NCBI GenBank assembly: GCA_021801545.1
Contig: JAJYXX010000378.1
Span: forward strand, 1-9,743
Source: Chloroflexota bacterium
GTDB taxonomy: Bacteria > Chloroflexota > Limnocylindria > Limnocylindrales > CSP1-4
Length of the DNA: 9,743 nt
Direction of reading: 5' to 3'
Shown here: in pieces, positions 1 through 5,829 of the stretch
How the letters are laid out: every line of letters starts with the position of its first letter
Numbering within the stretch: position 1 is the first letter of the stretch
Notes under the pieces: model-generated
Databases searched by the model: none
Seen by the model: the letters and a program-made list of their open reading frames with translations, nothing else
Told to the model about the DNA's origin: nothing
Position numbers and translations under genes: made by a program

Positions 1-1
1 G

Positions 2-277
2 CTGCCAGTCGCGCAGGGCGCCTGGATCTCGGGCGGTCAGGACGCCACCGGCCAGCCCCAGCCGGCGGTCGTGCCGGGCAGCCCGGCCGAGAAGGCCGGC
101 CTCAAGGAGGGCGACATCATCACGAGTGTCGAGGGGATCACGATCGACGGCAACCATCCGCTCGACGCCGTCCTCACCCAGTTCGCACCCGGGAAGACCG
201 TGACGATCGAGATCCTCCGCGGCGGCCAGAAGGTGACGCTCCAGTTGACGCTGGGCACGCGACCGGCGAACCCGTAG
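2..277 (+). CDS. HtrA/DegP-type serine protease, C-terminal PDZ domain (5' truncated)
   Basis: The reading frame is open from the window edge to TAG at 275-277, giving 91 residues of a protein whose start lies upstream. The visible part is a PDZ domain of the HtrA/DegQ class. It has the segment VVPGSPAEKAGLKEGDIITS (residues 23-42), then VEGITIDG, then NHPLDAVLTQFAPGKTVTIE and a final ILRGGQKVTLQLTL strand pair. In this family the PDZ domain binds exposed C-termini of misfolded or envelope proteins and regulates a trypsin-like protease domain. That protease domain, with its His-Asp-Ser triad, is not in the window, so catalytic competence cannot be judged. The tail after the PDZ is very short (GTRPANP), so this is the last PDZ of the protein. 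A non-protease PDZ protein remains possible. The gene converges on folB, 49 bases away. Confidence 0.85.
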   Translation: MPVAQGAWISGGQDATGQPQPAVVPGSPAEKAGLKEGDIITSVEGITIDGNHPLDAVLTQFAPGKTVTIEILRGGQKVTLQLTLGTRPANP

Positions 278-303
278 CCCCGGGGCGACGGGACGGGCCG
301 GGG

Positions 304-318
304 CCGACCATCGGTCGG
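304..318. terminator. candidate bidirectional terminator hairpin between htrA and folB
   Basis: CCGACC (304-309) and GGTCGG (313-318) form a 6-bp perfect stem with a 3-base ATC loop in the 49-base gap between two convergent genes. The position fits a shared terminator. There is no T-run on either side, so the call rests on position and stem only. Confidence 0.4.
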
Positions 319-326
319 GGCGCTGC

Positions 327-710
327 TCAGCCCCGCTGGCGGTCGGCCCCCGAGCGCTGGCGACGAATCTCGACCCCGGCGTAGTCGAGCTGCCCCTCGA
401 TCGGGAGGCGGGGCTTGCGCACCCGCACATCGACCTCGGCGATCGGGAAGTCGGTGAGCAGCTCGTGGGCGATCGCCTCGGCCAGCGCCTCGAGGAGACG
501 GAAGCTCGTGGACTCGACGATCTGGCGGACGTGGTCGAAGACCGCCGCGTAGTCGACCGTCTTCTCGATGTCGTCATCGACCGCGGCCGGCTGGAGGTTG
601 AGGATCAGCTCGACGTCGACCTCGAACGGCTGCGGCTCGCGCTGCTCGCGCTCGAGGACCCCGTGGCGGCCCTGGAAGACCATGTTGTGGAGCACGATCC
701 GGTCGCTCAC
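327..710 (-). CDS. folB: dihydroneopterin aldolase
   Basis: This 127-residue protein matches the usual ~120-residue size of FolB, which converts 7,8-dihydroneopterin to 6-hydroxymethyl-7,8-dihydropterin and glycolaldehyde in cytoplasmic folate synthesis. It opens with the family-like IVLHNMVFQGRHGVLEREQ. The active-site positions known from S. aureus FolB can be placed by eye: Glu22, Tyr54 in TVDYAAVF, Glu74 in RLLEALAE, and Lys99 in VRKPRLPI. The start is GTG at 710. A strong GGAGGAGG Shine-Dalgarno lies 6 bases upstream (717-724 on the + strand). The GTGA overlaps the folP stop by 4 bases, so translation is probably coupled. It is the last gene of the operon. The final ~12 residues (RRQRSGADRQRG) are a basic tail beyond the core fold. 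No folK follows or is fused to it. Confidence 0.95.
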   Translation of the reverse strand: MSDRIVLHNMVFQGRHGVLEREQREPQPFEVDVELILNLQPAAVDDDIEKTVDYAAVFDHVRQIVESTSFRLLEALAEAIAHELLTDFPIAEVDVRVRKPRLPIEGQLDYAGVEIRRQRSGADRQRG

Positions 711-1621
711 GGCAGGCCTCCTCCGCGGATGATGGCGTCGCTCATCCGGGCCACACGGACGTTCGGTCGGACGTCGTGGACACGCACGATGTCGATCCCG
801 GCGGCCACGCCGAGCGCCGTCGTGGCGAGGGTCGCCTCGAGCCGCTCCTCGGGCGGCAGGTCGAGCACCTTGCCGAGCGTCGACTTGCGCGACGTGCCGA
901 GCAGGATCGGCCGCCCCAGCACCCGGAAGCCGCCGAGCCCGGCGAGCAGGGCGAGGTTGTGGACGGGCGTCTTCCCGAACCCGAACCCCGGGTCGACGAT
1001 CAGGTCGCCCCAGGCCACGCCCGCCCGGAGCGCGCGCTCGATCGCCCGCTGCAGGTCGGCGATCACCTCGGCCAGCAGGTTCGTGTAGCGGGCCTCGGCG
1101 CGGTTGTGCATCAGGACGAGGGGGACGCCACGCTCGCCCGCCAGCCGGGCGAGGGAGTCGTCCTCGGCGACCCCCCAGACGTCGTTGACGAGCGATGCAC
1201 CGGCGTCGAGGGCGGCAGCCGCGACGGCCGGTTTCGTCGTGTCGATGCTGACCGGGACGTCCGGGAACTCGGTGTGGAGGGCGGCGATCACCGGTGTCGT
1301 TCGGCGGCGCTCCTCGTCGGCGTCGACGGGTCGGTGACCGGGGCGCGTCGACTCACCGCCGACGTCGAGCAGGTCGGCGCCCTCGTCGATCATCCGGCGG
1401 GCGAGCGCGAGGGCGGCCTCGACGGCGTTGGATGGAGCGGCCTTGGCCTGAGCGGCGGCGAGGAGTCCGTCGCCGGAGAACGAATCAGGGGTGACGTTCA
1501 GGATGCCCATGACGTACGTCCGCTCAGCCCAGGTGAACGTCCGCCCGCCGATCCGGGTCGAACCGAGCGGGCCGGGCAGCCCTCCGGTCGTGTCGGTCGG
1601 CAGGTGCTGCGGATCGGTCAT
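707..1621 (-). CDS. folP: dihydropteroate synthase
   Basis: This enzyme of 304 residues (E. coli FolP has 282) joins 6-hydroxymethyl-dihydropterin pyrophosphate to p-aminobenzoate, giving dihydropteroate; it is the sulfonamide target. All family signatures are present in order: MGILNVTPDSFSGDG (38-52), LLDVGGESTRPGHRPVDADE (84-103), VSIDTTKP (124-131), LVNDVWG (144-150), LVLMHN (168-173), LIVDPGFGFGKT (207-218), PILLGTSRKS (238-247) and VHDV (281-284). The N-terminal ~30 residues (TDTTGGLPGPLGSTR) are a non-conserved lead-in. ATG at 1621 shares one base with the folC stop (TGATG), a standard coupling arrangement. A GGAGGAA sequence lies 11 bases upstream inside folC. The family's substrate-binding Asn, Asp, Lys and Arg-His-type positions look intact, so it should be active. 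Confidence 0.97.
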   Translation of the reverse strand: MTDPQHLPTDTTGGLPGPLGSTRIGGRTFTWAERTYVMGILNVTPDSFSGDGLLAAAQAKAAPSNAVEAALALARRMIDEGADLLDVGGESTRPGHRPVDADEERRRTTPVIAALHTEFPDVPVSIDTTKPAVAAAALDAGASLVNDVWGVAEDDSLARLAGERGVPLVLMHNRAEARYTNLLAEVIADLQRAIERALRAGVAWGDLIVDPGFGFGKTPVHNLALLAGLGGFRVLGRPILLGTSRKSTLGKVLDLPPEERLEATLATTALGVAAGIDIVRVHDVRPNVRVARMSDAIIRGGGLP

Positions 1622-2985
1622 CAGGTTCCAGGTTCCTCCGGATCGTCCAGCTCGGGATCGTCGACCAGCCTGCCCCGGACCTCCCCCACGAGGTAGAGCG
1701 AGCCGGCGACGACAATCGGCCCGGAAGCCTCACGTAGCGCCCGGTCGAGCGCCGCGGCAGGGGTCGGCTCGATCGCTGGCCGGAACGCCGGGGTCACCGC
1801 CGCCCAGCGCCGCGCCAGCTCGTCTGCCGGGAGCGAACGCCGCAGGCCAAGGTCGGTGCAGATGATACGCGCGCGGCCGAGCGATGCTGCGCGGGCGAGC
1901 GCGGCCACGATCCCGGCGACGTCCTTGTCGGCCATGGCGGCCATGACGAGCGTCACTGGCGGCGGCTCGGCGAGGTCACCGCCGGCCAGGTACGGGCGCA
2001 GGTCGTCGAGGGCCGTCGCGAGGACGGCCGCCCCGGCCGGGTTGTGGGCACCGTCGAGGAGGACCTCGCGGGTCCCGGGGCGACCGTCGACGGTGATCAG
2101 CTCGAGGCGCCCCGGCCAGCGAGCCGCCGCGTACCCGCGCCGCCGATCGTCGGCACTCACCCGGGCGATCCCGGCGGCCTCGAGCGCGTCGAGGAGCGCA
2201 TCGGCGAGCGCGACGTTCGCCGCCTGGTGCCGTCCGCGCAGCCCGACCCGCGTCGCACCGAGGCCCGGCAGCTCGACGACGATCCCGTCGCGGTCCCAAC
2301 CGACGAGCGGCGCCGCGGCCACCTCGACGAGCGGGACGCCGAGCCGGCGGGCGCGGCGGCGGATGACGGCCATTGCCTCGCCCGTCGCACCGGTCAGCGC
2401 CCGATCGCCACGCTCGATGATCGCCGCCTTCTCCCGGGCGATCGCGGTGATCGTCGATCCGAGGCGGTCGGTGTGGTCGAGGTCGACGTTCGTGACCGCG
2501 GCGACGCCCCCGTCCCAGACGTGGGTGGCATCGAGCCGCCCACCGAGCCCGACTTCGACGAGGGCGAGGTCGATCCCGACCTCGGCGAACCAGCGGAAGA
2601 CGAGGGCGGTCAGGATCTCGAACTCGGTCGGGTCGCCGAGACGATGCCTGACGCGCTCGGCGACCGGCAGGATTTCCCCGACCAGCCGGGCGAACGTCGC
2701 CGGGTCGATCGGCCGCCCGTTCACCGCGAGCCGCTCGCGGTACGTGACGAGATGCGGCTTCGGCGTCTCCCCGACGCGATGGCCGGCCGCGCGAAGGACG
2801 CTGGCGGCGAGCGCAAGCACGCTGCCCTTGCCGTTCGTCCCGCCGATCAGCGCGCCGCGGAACGTGCGCTGCGGGTTGCCGAGCTCGCGGAGGAGCGCCC
2901 GTGTCCGGCCAAGCCCGAGCCGGATTCCGAACCGGCCGCGTTCCTGGAGCGACCGGAGCGCGGCCGCGTAGGTGAGCTCGCTCAC
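1621..2985 (-). CDS. folC: bifunctional dihydrofolate synthase / folylpolyglutamate synthase
   Basis: This 454-residue Mur-ligase-family enzyme adds L-glutamate to dihydropteroate and/or folates using ATP. Visible landmarks are the N-terminal FGIRLGLGRTRALLRELGNP (19-38), the P-loop GTNGKGS (49-55), FEILTALVFRWFAE (122-135), the Mg-site region ALVEVGLGGRLDAT (141-154), VTNVDLDHTDRLGSTI (164-179), the REKAAII segment (184-190) carrying the Lys that is normally carbamylated, HQAANVALA (253-261), and DGAHNPAG (311-318) opening the C-terminal domain. The usual TSPHL motif reads PKPHL (75-79), an unusual Ser-to-Lys change in the pterin-side loop. GTG at 2985 lies one base after the stop of the upstream gene and has AAGGA 5 bases upstream (2991-2995 on +), so the two are translationally coupled. 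Alanine-rich stretches reflect the base composition. Confidence 0.96.
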   Translation of the reverse strand: MSELTYAAALRSLQERGRFGIRLGLGRTRALLRELGNPQRTFRGALIGGTNGKGSVLALAASVLRAAGHRVGETPKPHLVTYRERLAVNGRPIDPATFARLVGEILPVAERVRHRLGDPTEFEILTALVFRWFAEVGIDLALVEVGLGGRLDATHVWDGGVAAVTNVDLDHTDRLGSTITAIAREKAAIIERGDRALTGATGEAMAVIRRRARRLGVPLVEVAAAPLVGWDRDGIVVELPGLGATRVGLRGRHQAANVALADALLDALEAAGIARVSADDRRRGYAAARWPGRLELITVDGRPGTREVLLDGAHNPAGAAVLATALDDLRPYLAGGDLAEPPPVTLVMAAMADKDVAGIVAALARAASLGRARIICTDLGLRRSLPADELARRWAAVTPAFRPAIEPTPAAALDRALREASGPIVVAGSLYLVGEVRGRLVDDPELDDPEEPGT

Positions 2986-2986
2986 C

Positions 2987-3736
2987 TCAGTCCTTCGTCA
3001 ACTCGTCCTCGTAGAAGACGCACTGGTTGAAGCGGGCGGTGAGGCAGACGTCGTTGACGTACTCCTGCTCGAGGTGGACGCCGCCGCGCAGCTGGCAGCG
3101 CGAGATGTTCGTGTCCTGCCGGATCAGCGCCTTGAGCAGGTGCGGCGCCTGGATCGGCAGTGCTCCCCGGGCGCCGGTCATGTAGAAGTGGGGACAGACG
3201 TTGCGCCGGAGGTTCGGCAGCCCGAAGGCGCGGGGCGACACGGGGAGTGGCGGGTAGCCGGGCCGCGTGACCGGCGCCGGGCCACCCGCCGGCGTCGGGC
3301 CGGGGGGCGCGGAGCGGGCGACCGTCGGGCCGGGTGACGCGGAGCGGGTGAGCGTCGGGCCGGGTGACGCGGAGCGGGTGAGCGTCGATCCGGCGACCGG
3401 TCCCGCAGGCGCCATCGGTGGCACCGGTGGCACAGGACAACCGCCAGGCAGGTAGCGTGCCGGCTGGGGCTGGCCGGCGGCGGCCTGGGCGACGATCGAC
3501 CGGGCGATGCTCGCCGGGGGCCGGGTGGGGATCGGGCGTGGCACGACCGGCATCGGGCGGGGCCGACGGTCGCCCGCGCCGTGTCCGACCACGAACTGCG
3601 GCGGCGGACTGGCATCGCCTACAGGCGCGGACGGGTCGTCTCTTCGGGTCCGTTGCTTCGGGTCGCGTTCCTGCACTCCATCCTCGGGCATGCTGAGCGC
3701 CATCCTCGGGCATGCTGAGCGCGCCGGCACGCTCAC
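2987..3736 (-). CDS. unrecognised proline-rich protein with a C-terminal four-cysteine domain, first gene of the fol operon
   Basis: I do not recognise this gene. With the proposed GTG start at 3736 it has 249 residues. Residues ~1-165 are Pro/Arg/Ser-rich and probably disordered. They include a decapeptide repeat (GPTLTRSASP type, ~116-145) encoded by 30-bp tandem DNA repeats. From ~170 the sequence becomes ordinary and conserved-looking: AFGLPNLRRNVCPHFYMTGA, then SRCQLRGGVHLEQEYVNDVC and FNQCVFYEDE. Cysteines fall at 181, 214, 231 and 239 (C-x32-C-x16-C-x7-C), resembling the CP…RC…C…C arrangement I recall at the ends of some actinobacterial/Chloroflexota LysM-type proteins. A metal site or paired disulfides is inference. 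No signal peptide or membrane segment is visible. The stop is one base from the folC start. The start is uncertain: GTG 3736 fits a leaderless promoter; ATG 3703 and 3691 are alternatives. The open frame continues to 4669 through repeats, which I judge non-coding. Confidence 0.7.
   Translation of the reverse strand: MSVPARSACPRMALSMPEDGVQERDPKQRTRRDDPSAPVGDASPPPQFVVGHGAGDRRPRPMPVVPRPIPTRPPASIARSIVAQAAAGQPQPARYLPGGCPVPPVPPMAPAGPVAGSTLTRSASPGPTLTRSASPGPTVARSAPPGPTPAGGPAPVTRPGYPPLPVSPRAFGLPNLRRNVCPHFYMTGARGALPIQAPHLLKALIRQDTNISRCQLRGGVHLEQEYVNDVCLTARFNQCVFYEDELTKD
3294..3383. repeat. 30-bp in-frame tandem repeat, three copies
   Basis: Two identical 30-bp units (3324-3353 and 3354-3383) follow a diverged copy (3294-3323). 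Because 30 is a multiple of 3, they encode repeats of a decapeptide (GPTLTRSASP, GPTVARSAPP) in the linker of the four-cysteine protein without disturbing the frame. Confidence 0.9.
3678..3721. repeat. 22-bp perfect tandem duplication near the start of the four-cysteine gene
   Basis: Positions 3678-3699 and 3700-3721 are identical. Each copy carries a minus-strand ATG (start bases at 3691 and 3713). Since 22 is not a multiple of 3, only the first of these, plus ATG 3703 created across the unit, is in frame with the downstream gene. The duplication therefore affects which start codons are usable. Confidence 0.9.
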
Positions 3737-3742
3737 CCCGCC

Positions 3743-3748
3743 AGAGTA
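3743..3748 (-). promoter_or_regulatory. candidate -10 element (TACTCT) for the four-cysteine gene / fol operon
   Basis: On the minus strand TACTCT (TANNNT type) is followed by 6 bases and then an in-frame GTG at 3736. This is the spacing expected of a leaderless transcript, and the same as that in front of the zinc-ribbon gene at 6393. No convincing -35 box is seen 16-18 bases upstream. If a downstream ATG is used instead, the leader would be about 35-45 bases. Confidence 0.4.
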
Positions 3749-3814
3749 CAACGGTCCGCCCGTCTCCGACCACCTGGTGCCCGAATCCGCAACGTCCGTC
3801 CCCCGCCCGAGCCT

Positions 3815-3926
3815 GGACCGAGGCCGGGCCCTCGGCTGGATCTGCGGCGACTCGCTGGGCTCGTGCAACATCCAGTCGGGGGTCAACTCGGACCGAGGCC
3901 GGGCCCTCGGCTGGATCTGCGGCGAC
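3815..3926. repeat. 37-bp perfect direct repeat, 75-bp period
   Basis: Positions 3815-3851 and 3890-3926 are identical over 37 bases, beginning GGACCGAGGCC and ending CTGCGGCGAC, with unrelated flanks and a 38-base spacer. The length and perfect identity point to a recent duplication or a paired binding/recombination site; nothing in the sequence decides between these. Confidence 0.88.
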
Positions 3927-3970
3927 CCCGGCTCGGCGCACGTCGGCGGGTACGCGGTGGCCCGCAGCAG

Positions 3971-4014
3971 GCCGGCGGGTGGCCGGCGGGTGGCCGGCGG
4001 GTGGCCGGCGGGTG
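3971..4014. repeat. 11-bp tandem repeat, four exact copies
   Basis: The unit GCCGGCGGGTG is repeated at 3971, 3982, 3993 and 4004, followed by a degenerate partial copy. The 11-base period is not a multiple of 3, which argues against the crossing open frames being coding here. It is also close to one helical turn. Confidence 0.92.
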
Positions 4015-4119
4015 GGCGGGCGGCCGGCACCAGGAATTCCTCGTCAAAGTTCGGCTCCAGGACACTATCCGGCTCGCGGCCCGGTGCGTGCCGCCGGCGT
4101 GCCCAGATTCCGCTCCTGA

Positions 4120-4250
4120 TCCTCGCCAATGTGCCGCCCACGAGCATCAGCGAGCCTTCCGCGCCCGATTCGGGGCTGCGGCCCGGTTCGGAGCAGCGTG
4201 ATCGGCCCGAACCTCCGCGTAGTGCTCTGCCCGTCGCACATTGGCGAGGA
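4120..4250. repeat. foldback element A: 15-bp perfect inverted repeat around 101 bases
   Basis: TCCTCGCCAATGTGC (4120-4134) is the exact reverse complement of 4236-4250. Between the arms the sequence is also partly self-complementary (for example near 4143-4180 against 4185-4228), so the whole ~131 bases could fold into a long imperfect hairpin. The form resembles a MITE or a structured non-coding RNA. No flanking target-site duplication is obvious. Confidence 0.7.
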
Positions 4251-4474
4251 AAGCAGGGGCGCGGGCGTGACGGCAGGTGCGAGGGGGCGATTTTCCTCGT
4301 CATCAATGCTCCCGGGTGGAGCGGCAGTGAGCACCCGCCGGTAGATTCGAGGCCGCCGACGGCCTGCTGGCCTACAGCCCGGGCTCGAGCCTTCGCGTAG
4401 CGTTCGCCAGCCGTGCAATGACGAGGAACGCCGGCCCGACGCCTTCGCAACGCCAGCCGGCCCGACGCCTTCGC
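4202..4474. repeat. degenerate ~20-bp motif, four copies
   Basis: CCGGCCCGACGCCTTCGC occurs exactly at 4431-4448 and 4457-4474 (26-bp period). Related forms are at 4378-4400 (CCCGGGCTCGAGCCTTCGCG) and 4202-4222 (TCGGCCCGAACCTCCGCGTA). The two diverged copies form the inner right side of foldback elements A and B; the exact pair follows element B. Confidence 0.65.
4293..4428. repeat. foldback element B, related to element A
   Basis: TTCCTCGTCAT (4293-4303) is the exact reverse complement of 4418-4428. With a 3-base insertion the match extends to TTCCTCGTCAtcaATGC against GCAATGACGAGGAA. The size (136 bases) and arm sequence resemble element A 40 bases to the left. The right ends also align (CCGCGTAG…CACATTGGCGAGGA against TCGCGTAG…CAATGACGAGGA). 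Two related copies in tandem suggest a repeat family. Confidence 0.6.
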
Positions 4475-4536
4475 GACGCGATCGAACCCGGACGCGGTCG
4501 TGGCCGCTGACGAGGGGAGGACGCGCGGCGACGTGC

Positions 4537-4542
4537 GACAAT
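4537..4542 (+). promoter_or_regulatory. weak candidate -10 (GACAAT) for the Ig-like protein gene
   Basis: GACAAT lies 7 bases before ATG 4550, suggesting a leaderless transcript starting at that codon. The first base is G rather than T, and no -35 box lies at 16-18 bases upstream, so support is weak. Confidence 0.22.
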
Positions 4543-5755
4543 GCGCCCGATGGCGACCAGGCGCAGCGCACGACCCTCCCAGGTACGTCCGCGGCCCCCC
4601 TCCACCGGCCGGCCGGAGCCGACGCGGGTCAGGCCGCGCTCGTCGCTCCCGACCAGGCTCGGGCCGCACCGCGAGATCCGGCGAAACCCCGGTCTGCCGC
4701 TCGTCGTCCGCCTGCTCCTCGCCCTGTCGGTCGTCGCGCTCGGCGCGGTCGTCCTCGTCACCGCGACCGGCGGGCTCGCCAGGCTCGTCGGCGGCGTCGG
4801 TTCCGCGGTCGGCGGGATCGTCGACCAGGTCAGCGCGACCGACTCGCCGCCACCCACATCGGTCCCGGTCATCGGGGCGCCCATCCTCACGGCGCCGGTC
4901 GAGGCGTACACGAACCTGGCGACGGTCGACCTCACCGGGACGGTGCCGTTCGACGTCGTCGGCAAGAGCGACTACCGGATTCGGATCTACCTCGCCCTCA
5001 AGGACCAGCAGCCTGCGCCGATCACGGAGGCGCCCGTCGGATCGACGTCGTCGTTCACGATCCCGAGCGTCAGTCTCTCGAAGGGGATCAACGACTTCAG
5101 CGCCACGATCCTGGGTCCCGACGGAACCGAGAGCCCCCCTTCGGCGGTCGTTCGCTACGTCTACGATACGAGCATCCCGAAGATCATCCTGGCCTCGCCG
5201 AAGGACGGGGCGGTCGTCAACGCCGACACGGTCACCCTGGTCGGCAAGACCCAGTCGCGGAGCAAGCTCACGGCCCGCAACGAGGCGAACAACGCCTCGG
5301 TCACCGGTACGGCGGCTGGCGACGGCACGTTCAAGCTGACGCTGCCGCTCGAGAAAGGCCCGAACGGGATCACGATGACGACGACCGACCCGGCCGGCAA
5401 CACCGGCTCACTCGTCATCGGTGTCACCCGCGGGTCCGGCACCCTGACCGCCACGCTGAAGGCGTCCGGGTATCGATTCAAGGTTTCGATGCTGCCGCAC
5501 GACCTCACCCTCACCGCGCTCGTCACCGACCCCGACGGTCAGCCGCTCGAGGGGGCTGCAGTGACGTTCACCCTGAGCATCCCCGGCGTCCCGGTCCTCA
5601 CCCAGGACGCGACGACCGACGCCACCGGCACGGCGATCTTCAAGACGACGGTGCCCCAGGGCGCGACCGTGGGGACCGGCCCCGCGACGGTCTTCGTGAG
5701 CACGCCCGAGTTCGGCACGACCTCGGCCCGAACGGTGATCGCGATCTTCCAGTAG
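4541..5755 (+). CDS. membrane-anchored protein with extracytoplasmic Ig-like domains
   Basis: This protein has 404 residues from ATG 4541. Residues 1-50 are Arg/Pro-rich and basic. A hydrophobic helix (LPLVVRLLLALSVVALGAVV, ~52-75) would anchor it with the rest outside the membrane. Residues ~110-210 and ~210-297 look like successive beta-sandwich modules of the kind found in bacillopeptidase F/glucodextranase-type and other bacterial Ig-like proteins: APILTAPVEAYTNLATVDLTG…NDFSATILGPDGTES, then IILASPKDGAVVNADTVTLVG…GPNGITMTTTDPAGNTGS. Residues ~302-404 resemble a Big_1/carboxypeptidase-regulatory fold (LTALVTDPDGQPLEGAAVTF … TDATGTAIFKT). No catalytic residues are recognisable, so a structural or adhesive envelope role is likely. 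ATG 4550 (residue 4) is an alternative start: GACAAT at 4537-4542 sits 7 bases before it, as in a leaderless promoter. No good ribosome binding site precedes either. Confidence 0.88.
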   Translation: MRPMATRRSARPSQVRPRPPSTGRPEPTRVRPRSSLPTRLGPHREIRRNPGLPLVVRLLLALSVVALGAVVLVTATGGLARLVGGVGSAVGGIVDQVSATDSPPPTSVPVIGAPILTAPVEAYTNLATVDLTGTVPFDVVGKSDYRIRIYLALKDQQPAPITEAPVGSTSSFTIPSVSLSKGINDFSATILGPDGTESPPSAVVRYVYDTSIPKIILASPKDGAVVNADTVTLVGKTQSRSKLTARNEANNASVTGTAAGDGTFKLTLPLEKGPNGITMTTTDPAGNTGSLVIGVTRGSGTLTATLKASGYRFKVSMLPHDLTLTALVTDPDGQPLEGAAVTFTLSIPGVPVLTQDATTDATGTAIFKTTVPQGATVGTGPATVFVSTPEFGTTSARTVIAIFQ

Positions 5756-5771
5756 CCACCGGCTGGCTCCG

Positions 5772-5806
5772 AGCGCCGACCGGCAGGCGGCCGGCGGTGA
5801 GGCGCT
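5772..5806 (+). terminator. candidate terminator hairpin after the Ig-like protein gene
   Basis: AGCGCC (5772-5777) pairs with GGCGCT (5801-5806), and inside it ACCG (5779-5782) pairs with CGGT (5795-5798). The structure starts 16 bases after the stop codon. There is no T-run, and the same DNA is part of a repeat, so this is a positional call. Confidence 0.38.
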
Positions 5807-5823
5807 GACCGGCAGGCGGCCGG
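5773..5823. repeat. 22-bp imperfect direct repeat, 29-bp period
   Basis: 5773-5794 and 5802-5823 match at 21 of 22 positions; the shared core is GACCGGCAGGCGGCCGG. It leads directly into the 16-bp tandem array. Confidence 0.85.
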
Positions 5824-5829
5824 CTCCGG

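Larger units (their letters stand above)
3737..4540. other. 804-base divergent intergenic region rich in repeats, no supported gene
   Basis: This lies between the leftward fol operon and the rightward Ig-like protein gene. Open frames cross it on both strands, but their translations are Arg/Pro/Gly-rich, change character at every repeat and show no domain. It contains the -10 candidate at 3743-3748, a 37-bp direct repeat, an 11-bp tandem array (3971-4014), two foldback elements (4120-4250, 4293-4428) and a degenerate ~20-bp motif repeated four times (4202-4474). An undetected non-coding RNA within the foldback section cannot be excluded. Confidence 0.65.

Noticed and set aside
776..3030. Long plus-strand open frames (776-1696, 1856-2971, 2044-3030)
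   Set aside because: They lie opposite folP and folC. Their translations are Arg/Asp/Gly- or Ser/Arg-rich without domains, as expected of antisense frames in high-GC genes.
2982..3941. Minus-strand open frame 2982-3941
   Set aside because: Its C-terminal part is the Arg/Pro-rich shadow of the four-cysteine domain, whose own frame has the conserved-looking residues.
4120..4474. Insertion sequence or integron attC site
   Set aside because: There is no transposase or integrase frame, no clear target-site duplication, and no attC core (RYYYAAC/GTTRRRY) at the arms.
3737..4669. Extension of the four-cysteine protein's frame up to 4669 (560 residues)
   Set aside because: The extra part crosses the 11-bp array, the 37-bp repeat and both foldback elements, shows no domain, and overlaps the start of the divergent Ig-like gene.
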